This document shows, one piece after another, positions 25,371 to 35,651 of a DNA stretch of 64,000 bases. Below the pieces are notes generated by a model, which made no database searches, was not told the DNA's origin, and saw only the letters and a program-made list of their open reading frames with translations. Where the stretch lies: contig JANLFN010000007.1 in the NCBI GenBank assembly GCA_024655885.1, positions 118,162 through 182,161 of the forward strand, written 5' to 3'. Numbering within the stretch: the stretch's first letter is position 1; every line of letters begins with the position of its first letter. The position numbers were made by a program, and so were the translations under genes. Origin of the DNA: Eubacteriales bacterium. GTDB lineage: Bacteria > Bacillota > Clostridia > Acetivibrionales > JANLFN01.

Positions 25371-26821
25371 AGTTTTGCCTTGCCGGGGAAAGCCTGGAAA
25401 AATCTTTTAAGCCATCCCGCCGCCGCGTTTAAAAGTCCCGTAAAACTCACCACAAGCATCATGTCAAAGCATACGTTGAATAAAAACATGTGCTTGCTCA
25501 GATCCGCCTCTCCGTCCCCGATGAGAGGAACGACAAATTGGCTTGCCCCGATGAGTCCTATGAGCATCAAAATCTCCAGGAATAATTTTAACTGTGTAGT
25601 GTCCGCTTTCTTGCGGCGTATCAGCAGCACCGCAAAATAGACGGCGTAAAACGACGCGACGAATCCCAGGGATCTGGGCAGTATTTTCAGCCTCAGATTA
25701 CTCCATAACCCCAGGGATTTTGCGGTTTTCCCGTATTCTATTCCCGGGGCCTTCTCATAATTCCCGAAGCCCTGCATTATATCAAATCCGTATTTCGCGG
25801 CTGTTTGGAGCTTACGCAGGAATCTGGACGGATGTTTTGCATAAAACAGGGCTATTTTTAAGGGGTTGACCTTTTCACTGATTTCCTTTGAGAAAGCGGG
25901 GTCTTTGATATCCAGGGGATACTGCTGCATAAAGTAGTTTGTGCCCGCAAGTACCGCCAGACCGGGGTCCATTCCCAGCTCCTCCAGGTCCTTCCGTGGG
26001 TCGGGAGAGTCTTTGAGCACCCCGTAGAAAACGGTCTGATATTTGTTGCATACCCTTATTCCTTCCGGTACCGACAGGTACGATGTCATCGAAGCAACGA
26101 CCATCAGCGCGCAAAAAAAAGCGATGCTGAATCTCCATACTTTATCCTTTCTGAGTCCCATCAGTCTTATCCCGAAAAATGCAACCAACAATCCCACCGG
26201 CGCATACTGCACCTTTGCAGCCACAAAAAAAAGGGCGGCGGTAAAAAAAGCTGCCAGTGCCGCAACCGGATACTTTTGCTGCCTTGCAAGCCACAGGGCC
26301 CAGCCGGTGGACAGTAAAAGGAATGAAAAGGATACGGCCTCCCCGTAAAAGGAATTGAAATAGGAAATATAGGCAATATCGGTAAAAGTGAAAATAAATG
26401 CGGCGGCAGCAGCTATGTTCAACAGAGGTGCATCCCCCTTGGCCGATTTAATAATGAGATAAAAAGATAAAAGCAGGGTACAGATATAAATGAACGATAA
26501 AAACCTTATGTCAAAGATTTGTTTTTGCAAAGTAAAAGTGCAATTGAGCAGTTTCGCAAGCCATACCAGCAGGACTTCGGAGGAAAAGTACCCCCTTCCG
26601 GGGGCCGCTTCATGCGTCATTTTATATTCCCTGTTTACATATCCAAAATACCTGTCGCTCCGGTCACTCGAAATATATTCCAGCCCTGTCTGCCCCATGA
26701 TTCTGCTGAAATCCCCATTATCCGCCACTCCTATGATGGGCTTTACCATCAGCATGGAAATCATTACGGCCGCCGCCCATAGAACTGCCAGAATTTCTAC
26801 TCTAAATATTTTTCCGGTCAC
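25364..26821 (-). CDS. Polytopic membrane protein, probable GT-C-type glycan transferase
   Basis: 485 residues from a GTG start at 26821 with GGAGGG about 9 bases upstream. About 11 hydrophobic helices. After helix 1 comes KPIIGVADNGDFSRIMGQTG, an Asp-containing first loop as in GT-C enzymes of the WsfD-like group, and a large extracytoplasmic loop follows near 255-340. It overlaps the next gene by 7 bases, so the two probably assemble the same polymer. The assignment rests on topology and context more than on a strong motif. Confidence 0.65.
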   Translation of the reverse strand: MTGKIFRVEILAVLWAAAVMISMLMVKPIIGVADNGDFSRIMGQTGLEYISSDRSDRYFGYVNREYKMTHEAAPGRGYFSSEVLLVWLAKLLNCTFTLQKQIFDIRFLSFIYICTLLLSFYLIIKSAKGDAPLLNIAAAAAFIFTFTDIAYISYFNSFYGEAVSFSFLLLSTGWALWLARQQKYPVAALAAFFTAALFFVAAKVQYAPVGLLVAFFGIRLMGLRKDKVWRFSIAFFCALMVVASMTSYLSVPEGIRVCNKYQTVFYGVLKDSPDPRKDLEELGMDPGLAVLAGTNYFMQQYPLDIKDPAFSKEISEKVNPLKIALFYAKHPSRFLRKLQTAAKYGFDIMQGFGNYEKAPGIEYGKTAKSLGLWSNLRLKILPRSLGFVASFYAVYFAVLLIRRKKADTTQLKLFLEILMLIGLIGASQFVVPLIGDGEADLSKHMFLFNVCFDMMLVVSFTGLLNAAAGWLKRFFQAFPGKAKLC

Positions 26822-26916
26822 TTAGATGCCCTCCTGAAATGCTTGTATGCATGGAATAAATAATGTCACTAAAGAATAGCATTCCATTTTTCCGCGGCAA
26901 ATATCCATTGAATTCC

Positions 26917-26964
26917 AAAAAAAAGCCCAGGTGCGGGAAGAAAAAATTTCCTCCCTGCCCGGGC
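26917..26964 (-). terminator. Intrinsic terminator after the surface stalk protein
   Basis: On the minus strand GCCCGGGCAGGGAGGAAA pairs with TTCCCGCACCTGGGC across a short loop and is followed by eight Ts. Confidence 0.85.
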
Positions 26965-26992
26965 CTGCTGTGGCAAAAGAGCCCTGTGCGTT

Positions 26993-28114
26993 TTACGGCA
27001 AATCCTCTGGCAAATTCACTTCAAAGTCTCCGTTGTAATCACTGTTGACGCTTGTCAGTTCCATATCGAAGTTTACATTCTCCGCTGACAAATCGGCAGT
27101 GCCGCTGACCTTGACATAAACCTTTTTTACCAGATTGGTATTCTTGTCAATGGTGATCTCGGTATAAGCCGTATCCAGTTTATACTGGCCTATATTTTCA
27201 TCGTCCAGGTTTTGCCGCAGCATTTTTTCCATAGCTATATCGCCTTTAAGAAGTATTTCGTCCGGATTGGAGCTATCGGCAACAACCAGCCCTGCATAGC
27301 TTATATCGCTGTTATCTATTTCTGAATAGACGAACTGCGCATTATATGTTTCTTCATCCATCTCTTTCTTTTCCCAGGTGTTGTCAAAAGGATTCCTTAC
27401 ATACAGGACATTGCCGCCGGCATACATCTCAGTGCTTGTAGTGGAATTGTAGCCCATGACGCTCTGCACCAGAGTCATGGCGGTATAGCCGGTTTTGTTT
27501 TTAATATCCGTTAAAGCGGTGAGCTCCATGGTTGAATTAACTGCAGCGTCCTCTCCGGTCAAATCGAATTTTAATGTGGCGTTTGTCTTATACCTATCCA
27601 CCGAATTCATAGCCGCTGTTGTTTTTTCCACTATACCCTTTACCCTGTCAAATTCGCTTTCATCGCGTATCAAGGCCATGGCCGCCGACGGGTCCCATAC
27701 CACCTTTTTCCCCAGGCTTTGGGAAACAAACCTTACAGGCACATAAGTCCTGTTGTTATAAAGGATAGGCGCAACATCCAGGGTTATAGCCGTCTTGTTT
27801 ACGTAAGCCGTATTTTTATCTATCCCCAGCGTAATCTCGGTTGAATCGCTGTAAACGGCTACACTCCGGTCGGACTGCTTCCACACGATATGCTGGTCGT
27901 CATTCTGGACTCCCAGGTTGGTCAAAACGGCTCTCAACGGCAGCAGCGTCCTGCCGTCTTTAATGAGGGGCACATCTGTGTAAGTGCCGATTTCCCCGTT
28001 TATGTTAATCTTTAGGTGGGGACTTTCGACTATACTGCCTGCCGCATAGGAAAAGGATGCATTTGAAATCAGAACGGCAGCCATTAAAAATACAGATAAG
28101 ATGAACTTCTTCAT
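26993..28114 (-). CDS. Surface protein with copper-amine-oxidase-like domain and DUF6612-like C-terminus
   Basis: 373 residues from ATG 28114 (GGGGGG upstream), with a signal peptide cleaved near FSYAAG (about 24). The Cu_amine_oxidN1 domain (about 35-150) shows RTLLPLRAVLTNLG and RTYVPVRFVSQSLGKKVVWD. The remainder (about 160-373) is a beta-rich region with MNSVDRYKTNATLKFDL and LTDIKNKTGYTAMTLV, resembling the DUF6612/LolA-like fold. Probably secreted or wall-associated; no enzymatic motif. It has its own terminator and is not part of the glycan operon. Confidence 0.8.
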   Translation of the reverse strand: MKKFILSVFLMAAVLISNASFSYAAGSIVESPHLKININGEIGTYTDVPLIKDGRTLLPLRAVLTNLGVQNDDQHIVWKQSDRSVAVYSDSTEITLGIDKNTAYVNKTAITLDVAPILYNNRTYVPVRFVSQSLGKKVVWDPSAAMALIRDESEFDRVKGIVEKTTAAMNSVDRYKTNATLKFDLTGEDAAVNSTMELTALTDIKNKTGYTAMTLVQSVMGYNSTTSTEMYAGGNVLYVRNPFDNTWEKKEMDEETYNAQFVYSEIDNSDISYAGLVVADSSNPDEILLKGDIAMEKMLRQNLDDENIGQYKLDTAYTEITIDKNTNLVKKVYVKVSGTADLSAENVNFDMELTSVNSDYNGDFEVNLPEDLP

Positions 28115-28235
28115 TCCAATATCCCCCCTTTGGCTAAATAAAATAGAGTTTCTATGTTCCACAAAAAGCTTTGCCACTGGTTATGATACCATATTCAAGG
28201 GGCGATATCAAAAATAAATGTTAGCACTGCTGGTA

Positions 28236-31200
28236 TTATTTGAAATAATTCACTCCCGCCTCAAATATTTTTTGGTCCTTTTCACCGGCTACATTTTTTA
28301 TGGTACCCGCTCCAATCCTTTCGGAATGGCCCATTTTGCCGAATACCCTTCCGTCAGGACTGGTTATACCCTCCACCGCTTGAATGGAGCCGTTGGGATT
28401 AAACCTTATATCGTAGGTGGCTTTTCCGTCGAAATCCACATACTGGGTGGCAATCTGCCCGTTTTTCTCCATCCAGTCCAGTGTTTCCTGGTTTGCCGTA
28501 AACCTTCCTTCGCCGTGAGACACGGCAATGGTATGAATATCTCCCGGCTTGGTATACGCAAGCCATGGGGACAATGCGGAAACCACCTTTGTCCGCACCA
28601 TGCGGGAAACATGACGGCCTATGGTGTTGTACGTAAGGGTGGGACAGTCCCCATCAATCTCCCTTATCTCCCCAAAAGGTACCAGCCCCAGCTTAATCAG
28701 CGCCTGGAAGCCATTGCAAATTCCCAGCATCAATCCGTCCCTGTTTTTTAGCAGATCCATGACCGCTTCTTTTATACGGGGATTTCTAAAAACAGTGGCA
28801 ATAAATTTGCCTGAACCGTCAGGCTCATCCCCTCCGCTGAATCCGCCGGGAAGCATGACAATCTGTGCGCTGCCGATTCTTCGGGCCATGGTTGCTATGG
28901 ATTCCTCAATATCCCTGGAGGACAGGTTTTTGAAGATCATCATGTCCACCCTTCCACCCGCTTTTTCAAAGGCCCTGGAAGTATCGTACTCACAGTTGGT
29001 CCCGGGGAATACGGGCATAAATATGCGGGGCTTGGCTATTGACAGGGAACTTTTTGCCTTATTGCGCAAGCCATAGGAATACTGCTTTGGTTCCCCTTCC
29101 ATTTCCTTTGCCCTGGTGGGAAAAATCTTTTCCAGGGGTTCCTCCCACTTTTCCAGGGCTTTTTTCAAATCAATCCTTATCCCGTTTACACGGATGCATT
29201 CTTCCCGCAGGGTATGCCCTACAAGCCTGTATTTCAAGCCGGCAAGGATTTTATCTATTTCTTCGCCTGCGGGAATTTCAAGCACCAGAGAACCGTAATC
29301 CGCTGCAAATAAACTCTTTACGTTTTCCATCCCTTCAAAGGCAAAGCCTATGCCATTACCGAAGCACATTTTGCCGATGGTCTCCGCTAATCCTCCGGCC
29401 TTTACGGTATGGGCGGAAAGGATTCTTCCCGAACCGGCCAGCTCATATACCCTGCTATAGTTTTTGTCCATCTGCTCAAAGTCCGGAAGCTCATTCCCAT
29501 CCCGTTCCAGGGGCAGTAAAACCACCTTGCTTCCTATACATTTGAATTCAGGGGAGAGGACATTTCCTACATTAACCACTCCCAGGGCAAAAGCTACAAG
29601 GGTAGGAGGCACAGCCAAATCTTTAAAGGTTCCCGACATGCTGTCCTTTCCTCCAATGGCGGGAATCCCCATTTTCATCTGGGCGTAATACGCACCCAGC
29701 AGTGCACTAAAAGGTTTACCCCACTTTCGGGGGTCCTTCCCCAGTTTCTCAAAATATTCCTGGAGGGATAATCTGATCCTCCTGTAATCGCCTCCCGCTG
29801 CGGCTATTTTTGCAGCCGCTTCCACAACGGCGTAAACTCCCCCATGGAAGGGACTCCACTTGGCTATGGACGGGTTATAACCATAGGCCATGACAGTCCC
29901 TGTGGTTGTTTCCCCATCCATAACCGGGATTTTTGCCGTCATGGATTCCGCAGGGGTAAGCTGGTACTTCCCGCCGAAGGGCATAATGACCGTACCGGCT
30001 CCGATGGTGCTGTCGAATCTCTCTACAAGCCCCTTCTGGCTGCATACACTCAGCCTTTGCAGGTTTGCCATCCATGCGCCTTCCATATCCTCCCGCCGGG
30101 CTTCCACTTCCGGCGGAATTTGATTAAAGTAATCCTTATCCCGGTCTACCGCCGCTACTATTACATCCGTATTCTGCTTTACCCCGTTGCTGTTCAGGAA
30201 ATCCCGGCCGATATCCACGATGGTTTTTCCCCTCCATACCATTTTCAGCCTTCTGTCCCCGGTGACGACCGCTACTTCAGTGGCCTCCAGGTTTTCTTCC
30301 CTGGCAGCGTCTATGAACCTCCTGCTGTCCTCCCTTGCAACAATTACCGCCATCCGCTCCTGGGATTCGGATATGGCCAGCTCAGTACCATCCAAACCTT
30401 CATATTTTTTTGGCACCGCGTCCAGGTTGATTTCCAGCCCGTCCGCCAGTTCACCGATGGCGACGGACACACCGCCTGCCCCGAAGTCGTTGCACTTCTT
30501 TATCATGGTGCTCACTGCGGGATTTCTGAACAGGCGCTGGATTTTCCTCTCTGTGGGCGGATTGCCCTTCTGCACCTCGGCCCCGCAGGTGAAAAGGGAC
30601 TCCTCGGTATGTTCCTTGGAGGATCCTGTGGCACCTCCGCACCCGTCGCGCCCTGTCCGTCCTCCCAGAAGTATTACCACATCCCCCGGGGCGGGAGCTG
30701 CCCTTTTTACGTTTTTTTTCGGTACTGCACCGATCACAGCCCCTATTTCCATTCTTTTCGCTACGAACCCCTCATCGTACACCTCCGCCACATGTCCGGT
30801 GGACAAGCCGATCTGGTTCCCATAAGAGCTGTACCCGGCCGCAGCGCCTGTGGTAATCTTCCGCTGGGGCAGCTTGCCCGGCAGGGTTTCTGAAACCTTT
30901 GTTCTCGGATCTCCGCTTCCCGTCACCCGCATGGCCTGGTAAACATAGGCCCTTCCCGACAGCGGGTCCCTTATGGCCCCTCCCAGGCAGGTGGCCGCCC
31001 CGCCGAAGGGCTCTATTTCGGTCGGGTGGTTATGGGTTTCGTTCTTGAACATGACAAGCCATTCCTGGTTTTCACCATTCACATCCACATCCACAACGAT
31101 ACTGCATGCATTGATTTCATCCGATTCATCAAGGTCTTCCAGCCTTCCCAGGGATTTCATGGCCTTCATGGCCGCCGTCGCAATGTCCATGAGGCATATG

Positions 31201-32015
31201 TCCCTGTCCTCGTTTTTATAAATACTCTTTCTTGTCTCAAGGTAGTCCTCGTAAACCGACTTTATGATATCGCAGCCGTATCCTTCATCAAATTGCACCC
31301 CGGCGATTCTGGTCAAAAACGTGGTATGCCGGCAGTGGTCCGACCAATAGGTGTCGATGAGCCTGATCTCGGTAATCGTAGGGTCCCTTTTTTCGGTGTG
31401 GGCAAAATAATCCCGGCAAAACTTCAAATCCTCTAAGGACATGGCCAGCCCAAGCCTTTGTGCAAAACCTTCAAGCTCCTCCTCCGCCATTTGAGTAAAG
31501 CCGCTGATGGTCATCACATCCTGGGGCAGGGTTACTTCCATATCCAGTGTCTCGGGCTTTTCCAGGGAAGCTTCCCGGCTCTCAACAGAGTTTATGCAGT
31601 AGTTTTTTATTTTCTCGTAATCGTCGTCAGTAATCCGTCCCTCCAGTACCATCAGCCTAGCCGCCTTGACCTTCGGCATCTCGCCCCGGGTAAGAATTTG
31701 CACACACTGGGCGGCGGAGTCGGCCCTCTGATCATACTGCCCCGGAAGGTACTCCACGGCAAAAATCCTGTCCTCTTTCCCAAACTCCACGGTTTCTTCA
31801 TAGATCCTATCGACCGGCGGGTCGGAAAAAATAGTGTTTTTGGAGAGCGCATACTCCTCATCCGAAACCCCTTCTATATCGTATCGGTGGATGATCCTCA
31901 CCGATTTCAAGCCGCTTATGCCCAGGTTCTCTTTCAGGTCGTAATGTAATTCCCGGGCTTCTACATCAAATCCCTTTTTCTTTTCCACATACAGTCTTCT
32001 CACTTGTCCGGCCAT
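28236..32015 (-). CDS. purL: Phosphoribosylformylglycinamidine synthase, single-chain clostridial type
   Basis: 1259 residues; AAGGGAAGGG lies upstream of ATG 32015. It fuses a PurS-like N-terminus, the two-lobed synthetase with ATP site (WSDHCRHTTF near 230, NHPTEIEPFGG and GGGATGSSKE regions) and a C-terminal glutaminase. The glutaminase has PVFPGTNCEYD, nucleophile Cys1100 in LGICNGFQ, and the SHGEGRF histidine-glutamate pair. It catalyses the fourth step of de novo purine synthesis, converting FGAR to FGAM with glutamine and ATP. It stands alone here; other pur genes are outside the window. Confidence 0.95.
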   Translation of the reverse strand: MAGQVRRLYVEKKKGFDVEARELHYDLKENLGISGLKSVRIIHRYDIEGVSDEEYALSKNTIFSDPPVDRIYEETVEFGKEDRIFAVEYLPGQYDQRADSAAQCVQILTRGEMPKVKAARLMVLEGRITDDDYEKIKNYCINSVESREASLEKPETLDMEVTLPQDVMTISGFTQMAEEELEGFAQRLGLAMSLEDLKFCRDYFAHTEKRDPTITEIRLIDTYWSDHCRHTTFLTRIAGVQFDEGYGCDIIKSVYEDYLETRKSIYKNEDRDICLMDIATAAMKAMKSLGRLEDLDESDEINACSIVVDVDVNGENQEWLVMFKNETHNHPTEIEPFGGAATCLGGAIRDPLSGRAYVYQAMRVTGSGDPRTKVSETLPGKLPQRKITTGAAAGYSSYGNQIGLSTGHVAEVYDEGFVAKRMEIGAVIGAVPKKNVKRAAPAPGDVVILLGGRTGRDGCGGATGSSKEHTEESLFTCGAEVQKGNPPTERKIQRLFRNPAVSTMIKKCNDFGAGGVSVAIGELADGLEINLDAVPKKYEGLDGTELAISESQERMAVIVAREDSRRFIDAAREENLEATEVAVVTGDRRLKMVWRGKTIVDIGRDFLNSNGVKQNTDVIVAAVDRDKDYFNQIPPEVEARREDMEGAWMANLQRLSVCSQKGLVERFDSTIGAGTVIMPFGGKYQLTPAESMTAKIPVMDGETTTGTVMAYGYNPSIAKWSPFHGGVYAVVEAAAKIAAAGGDYRRIRLSLQEYFEKLGKDPRKWGKPFSALLGAYYAQMKMGIPAIGGKDSMSGTFKDLAVPPTLVAFALGVVNVGNVLSPEFKCIGSKVVLLPLERDGNELPDFEQMDKNYSRVYELAGSGRILSAHTVKAGGLAETIGKMCFGNGIGFAFEGMENVKSLFAADYGSLVLEIPAGEEIDKILAGLKYRLVGHTLREECIRVNGIRIDLKKALEKWEEPLEKIFPTRAKEMEGEPKQYSYGLRNKAKSSLSIAKPRIFMPVFPGTNCEYDTSRAFEKAGGRVDMMIFKNLSSRDIEESIATMARRIGSAQIVMLPGGFSGGDEPDGSGKFIATVFRNPRIKEAVMDLLKNRDGLMLGICNGFQALIKLGLVPFGEIREIDGDCPTLTYNTIGRHVSRMVRTKVVSALSPWLAYTKPGDIHTIAVSHGEGRFTANQETLDWMEKNGQIATQYVDFDGKATYDIRFNPNGSIQAVEGITSPDGRVFGKMGHSERIGAGTIKNVAGEKDQKIFEAGVNYFK

Positions 32016-32069
32016 ATCCTACCCTTCCCTTTCTCACTTTTCATAATATCAAAGACATTTTTCATCCAA

Positions 32070-32152
32070 AAGGAGTGTCTCCTTACTTTTCAAAAGGGGA
32101 CATTCCTTATCGCAAAAGGAATGCTCACTTGTTCAGAAAGGAATGTCCCCTT
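32070..32152. repeat. GGGGAC palindromic repeat cluster
   Basis: AAGGAGTGTCTCCTT (32070-32084) faces AAGGGGACATTCCTT (32094-32108). A third unit ends in AAGGAATGTCCCCTT near 32138-32152. Same family as at 23641-23838. Lies in the divergent purL/LysR gap. Confidence 0.75.
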
Positions 32153-32183
32153 ACATTATATTATGCTATAATAAATAAGTAAA

Positions 32184-32198
32184 ATTAATAATATTAAT
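32184..32198 (+). promoter_or_regulatory. Palindrome in the LysR leader
   Basis: ATTAAT-AAT-ATTAAT lies between a TATAAT-like -10 (around 32167-32172) and the LysR start. A candidate self-repression site; AT-rich, so chance is possible. Confidence 0.35.
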
Positions 32199-32218
32199 CT
32201 TAAGGATAAGGATCACTT

Positions 32219-33106
32219 ATGGACATTAACTTTGAACTGTATAAAATATTCTATTTCGCTGCAAAGTCGGAGAACTTTTCGGATGCGGCGGAAAAGCTCT
32301 ACATTTCTCAATCGGCAGTAAGCCAGGCCATAAAAAGCCTGGAAGAAAAGACAGGCAGTGTTTTGTTTTTCAGGAAAAGGCGCCGCGTCAAACTCACCGT
32401 CGAGGGTCAAATCCTGTTTAAGCATATAGAGCAGGCCTATCATTTTATAAAGACTGCCGAAAATAAACTTCTGGAGGCACAGAACCTGGAATCGGGCGAA
32501 ATAAGGATCGGCGCAAGCGATACGGTGTGCAGGTACTTTCTGATACCCTACCTGCAAAAATTCAGCATTGAGCATCCCAAAGTCAAAATCAAAGTGGTAA
32601 ACAGGACTTCAACCCAGATTACAAGCATACTGCAGAATGGCATGATCGATATAGGCATCGTGACCCTTCCGGTGCAGGACAGTTCCACCAATTGCAGCGA
32701 ATTTTTAACGGTACAGGATATCTTTGTAGCCTCCCCCAAATACAGCGGCATAAAAAACAGGAAGATAGCGGTGAAAGGCCTTCTGTTAAATTATCCCATA
32801 CTGGCGCTTCCCCAGAACAGCACCACCAGAAAAAATTTGGACATTTACTTAAGCCAATACGGTTTAAGCCTCCTTCCCGAAATTGAGCTGGAAAGCATCG
32901 ACCTTCTTGTGGAATTTGCACGGATCGGGCTTGGTGTCGCCCATGTGCTCAGGGAAAGCGCTTTAAACTATATCAACAGCGGCGAGCTGTTCCAGGTTGA
33001 AACGTTGGAGAAGCTCCCTTTGCGAACCCTTGGCATAATCACCGTGGGCAGTGTGCCTCCTTCCCGTGCGGCAGACGAATTTATAAAACTGTTAACGGAA
33101 AAATGA
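32219..33106 (+). CDS. LysR-family transcriptional regulator
   Basis: 295 residues; AAGGAT precedes ATG 32219. The N-terminal helix-turn-helix shows FSDAAEKLYISQSAVSQAIKSLEE. The periplasmic-binding-like effector domain covers about 90-295 with GEIRIGASDTVCRYFLIP and GMIDIGIV. The usual target, a divergent gene, would be purL, but a REP cluster separates them. The plus-strand neighbours encode an XRE-cupin regulator and an acyl-CoA synthetase. Effector and targets are not deducible. Confidence 0.9.
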   Translation: MDINFELYKIFYFAAKSENFSDAAEKLYISQSAVSQAIKSLEEKTGSVLFFRKRRRVKLTVEGQILFKHIEQAYHFIKTAENKLLEAQNLESGEIRIGASDTVCRYFLIPYLQKFSIEHPKVKIKVVNRTSTQITSILQNGMIDIGIVTLPVQDSSTNCSEFLTVQDIFVASPKYSGIKNRKIAVKGLLLNYPILALPQNSTTRKNLDIYLSQYGLSLLPEIELESIDLLVEFARIGLGVAHVLRESALNYINSGELFQVETLEKLPLRTLGIITVGSVPPSRAADEFIKLLTEK

Positions 33107-33346
33107 ACAACAGAATTTTTCACGTTTATTTTTAATAACTATTTTTATTTTTTACGCATTATTATTAAAAAATTTATTATCTCCTATTCTCCTTTACTTG
33201 ACTGACTTTTCTATGGTATCATATTCATTAAAGCTTTTTTTCTTATATAACCTGACTCCCTCAGCTGTTACTGCTTCAATGATTTGCCGCTTCAGCATAG
33301 AATGCGTGCATTATATATTAATTCAATGGAAAGGATGTGGGGCTAA

Positions 33347-33901
33347 ATGTCAGAGGAAATTAAACAGATAGCTTCCAGAATTAAGGAGCTGCGGGAAATA
33401 TCGGGCGTTTCACTGGAAAAGCTGGCTGAGGAACTCGGTATTTCAGAGGAGACCTACCGGGAGTACGAAAGCGGAAATACGGACATTCCCGTCAGTTTCC
33501 TGTATAAAATTGCAAGCAGGTTCAAGGTTGAACTGACAGCCATACTGACGGGCGAGAATCCCAGGCTTCATATTTACTCCGTCGTAAGAAAAAATAAGGG
33601 CGTCAGTGTGGAGAGAAGAAAAGAGTATAAGTATCAAAGCCTGGCCTACAATTTTATGCACAAGAAAGCGGAACTCTTCCTTGTCACCGTAGATCCGGAT
33701 CCCGAAAATGCCCCCATTCATTTCAATTCTCACCCGGGGCAGGAATTTAACTATGTTTTGGAAGGAACCATGAAAGTCGTCATCAACCAGCATGAAGTCC
33801 TTCTCAATGAGGGGGATTCGCTTTTTTTCGATTCGGGCTATAACCACGGAATGAAAGCCATGGGAGGCAAACCGGCCAGGTTTCTGGCAATAATTCTATA
33901 A
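33347..33901 (+). CDS. XRE-family regulator with C-terminal cupin domain
   Basis: 184 residues. Residues 10-65 form an XRE helix-turn-helix (REISGVSLEKLAEELGISEETYREYESG). Residues 100-184 form a cupin_2 barrel with PIHFNSHPGQEFNYVLEGTMKV and NEGDSLFFDSGYNHGM, retaining metal-ligand histidines. It is followed after 26 bases by an acyl-CoA synthetase. This pairing recurs in Firmicutes and suggests that the cupin senses a carboxylate or its metabolite to control activation of that acid, which is inference. Confidence 0.87.
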   Translation: MSEEIKQIASRIKELREISGVSLEKLAEELGISEETYREYESGNTDIPVSFLYKIASRFKVELTAILTGENPRLHIYSVVRKNKGVSVERRKEYKYQSLAYNFMHKKAELFLVTVDPDPENAPIHFNSHPGQEFNYVLEGTMKVVINQHEVLLNEGDSLFFDSGYNHGMKAMGGKPARFLAIIL

Positions 33902-33927
33902 CCGTCCTAGAAACGAGGTAAAGGCAT

Positions 33928-35589
33928 ATGTTGAGCAAATTTATTTCGCGGGAAAAGTTTACTTCCTACGAGGATTTTGTTGCTAATTTTAAAGTAAATG
34001 TTCCTGAAAATTTCAATTTTTCCTACGATGTTGTGGATGAGATAGCGTTAAATACGCCGGATAAGGTGGCTATAGTATGGTGCAACGACCAGGGGGATGA
34101 GAAAATCTTTACTTTTGCCCAGATGAAGCACTACAGCGAGAAGGCTGCCAATTTTTTTAAATCCGTCGGAATCAAAAAGGGCGACCGTGTCATGCTCATC
34201 TTAAAAAGACGGTATGAGTTCTGGTTCTGTCTTCTGGCATTACATAGAATAGGCGCCGTCTGCATACCGGCAACGCATCTGCTCACAGCAAAAGATATCA
34301 TTTACAGGAATAATGCGGCAGATACCAAAATGATTGTTTCGGTAGCCGAGCCGGAAGTAATACGACATGTTGAAGAGGCTGAACTCCAATCCCCGTCCCT
34401 AGTATTAAAGGCCCTGGTGGGCGGTGAACGCGAAGGCTGGTACAGCTTTGACAGGGAATTGGAAAAGGCCTCCCATCAATTTGAAAGGCCCACTGGCCAG
34501 GATGCGCCTAAAAACGAAGACACCATGCTTTTATACTTTACATCCGGTACCACAGGAATGCCAAAAATGGTACAGCACAATTTTGTTTACCCTCTTGGAC
34601 ATATCGTTACGGCAAAATACTGGCAGAACGTACAGGATGGAGGGCTCCACCTCACCGTATCGGACACGGGCTGGGCAAAATCCGTCTGGGGGAAGATATA
34701 CGGACAGTGGATTTGCGGAAGCGCTGTCTTTGTCTATGACCACAACAAGTTCACACCCAAGGATTTGCTGGATGTAATTGTCAAATACGGCGTCACTACC
34801 TTTTGCGCGCCTCCCACCATCTACAGGTTTCTAATCAAGGAGGATTTGACCCGGTTTGACCTCAGCAAGCTGACCTACTGCGCCATAGCCGGGGAACCTT
34901 TAAATCCCGAGGTGTACTACCAATTCCTCAAGGCCACGGGCCTGAAGCTGAGGGAAGGCTATGGGCAGACAGAATTAACGATCACCATTGCAACCTTTCC
35001 GTGGATGGAACCAAAGCCGGGGTCCATGGGAAAACCCGCGCCCGGATATGACATAGACATTGTGGATGAAAACGGTAATTCCTGTGAAGTTGGGGAGGAG
35101 GGCCAGATAGTCGTCCGCACGGGCAAGAGAAAGCCCCTGGGAATCTTCAGCGGATATTACCGCGACGAAAATTTAACAAAGAGCGTGTGGCATGACGATG
35201 TATACTATACCGGCGATATGGCCTGGAGGGATGAGGACGGGTATTTCTGGTTTGTAGGCCGGGCGGATGATGTGATTAAAAGCTCGGGTTACAGGATTGG
35301 TCCTTTTGAAGTAGAGAGCGCCCTTTTAGAGCACCCTGCCGTTTTGGAGTGCGCAATCACTGCGGTGCCGGACCCGATCAGGGGACAAATTGTAAAGGCA
35401 ACGGTGGTATTGGCTAAGAATTATACTCCCAGCGACAGCCTGGTTACCGAGCTTCAGAATCATGTGAAAAAAGTCACCGCCCCATACAAATACCCCAGGG
35501 TCATCGAGTTTGTAACCGAGCTCCCCAAAACCATCAGCGGTAAAATCCGCCGGGTTGAAATAAGAGAGCAGGATACAGGAAAAGGTTAA
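33928..35589 (+). CDS. AMP-forming acyl-CoA synthetase
   Basis: 553 residues; GAGGTAAAGG precedes ATG 33928. ANL-superfamily motifs are all present: P-loop [14 protein letters not shown] near 200, the YGQTELT motif near 350, [36 protein letters not shown] (hinge region, quoted in parts as [12 protein letters not shown] and VGRADDVIK), and the catalytic lysine in SGKIRR near the C-terminus. The enzyme activates a carboxylate through an acyl-AMP to a CoA thioester. Overall similarity is to the medium-chain/ACSM-like group. It is probably co-transcribed with and regulated by the XRE-cupin gene 26 bases upstream. Confidence 0.9.
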   Translation: MLSKFISREKFTSYEDFVANFKVNVPENFNFSYDVVDEIALNTPDKVAIVWCNDQGDEKIFTFAQMKHYSEKAANFFKSVGIKKGDRVMLILKRRYEFWFCLLALHRIGAVCIPATHLLTAKDIIYRNNAADTKMIVSVAEPEVIRHVEEAELQSPSLVLKALVGGEREGWYSFDRELEKASHQFERPTGQDAPKNEDTMLLYFTSGTTGMPKMVQHNFVYPLGHIVTAKYWQNVQDGGLHLTVSDTGWAKSVWGKIYGQWICGSAVFVYDHNKFTPKDLLDVIVKYGVTTFCAPPTIYRFLIKEDLTRFDLSKLTYCAIAGEPLNPEVYYQFLKATGLKLREGYGQTELTITIATFPWMEPKPGSMGKPAPGYDIDIVDENGNSCEVGEEGQIVVRTGKRKPLGIFSGYYRDENLTKSVWHDDVYYTGDMAWRDEDGYFWFVGRADDVIKSSGYRIGPFEVESALLEHPAVLECAITAVPDPIRGQIVKATVVLAKNYTPSDSLVTELQNHVKKVTAPYKYPRVIEFVTELPKTISGKIRRVEIREQDTGKG

Positions 35590-35618
35590 GCTTGGCCTAT
35601 TAACATCGGCCCATTTTC

Positions 35619-35650
35619 GAGGTCCTCTTCATCTGTGCAGGACCTCCCTT
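35619..35650 (+). terminator. Probable terminator after the acyl-CoA synthetase
   Basis: Perfect 8-bp stem GAGGTCCT (35619-35626) / AGGACCTC (35639-35646), followed by CCTTTTC. The T-tract is short. Confidence 0.5.
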
Positions 35651-35651
35651 T

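Noticed and set aside
30187-30825. 212-codon open frame on the plus strand inside purL
   Set aside because: It is antisense to a full-length, well-conserved purL and has no Shine-Dalgarno; a shadow of that gene's codon use.
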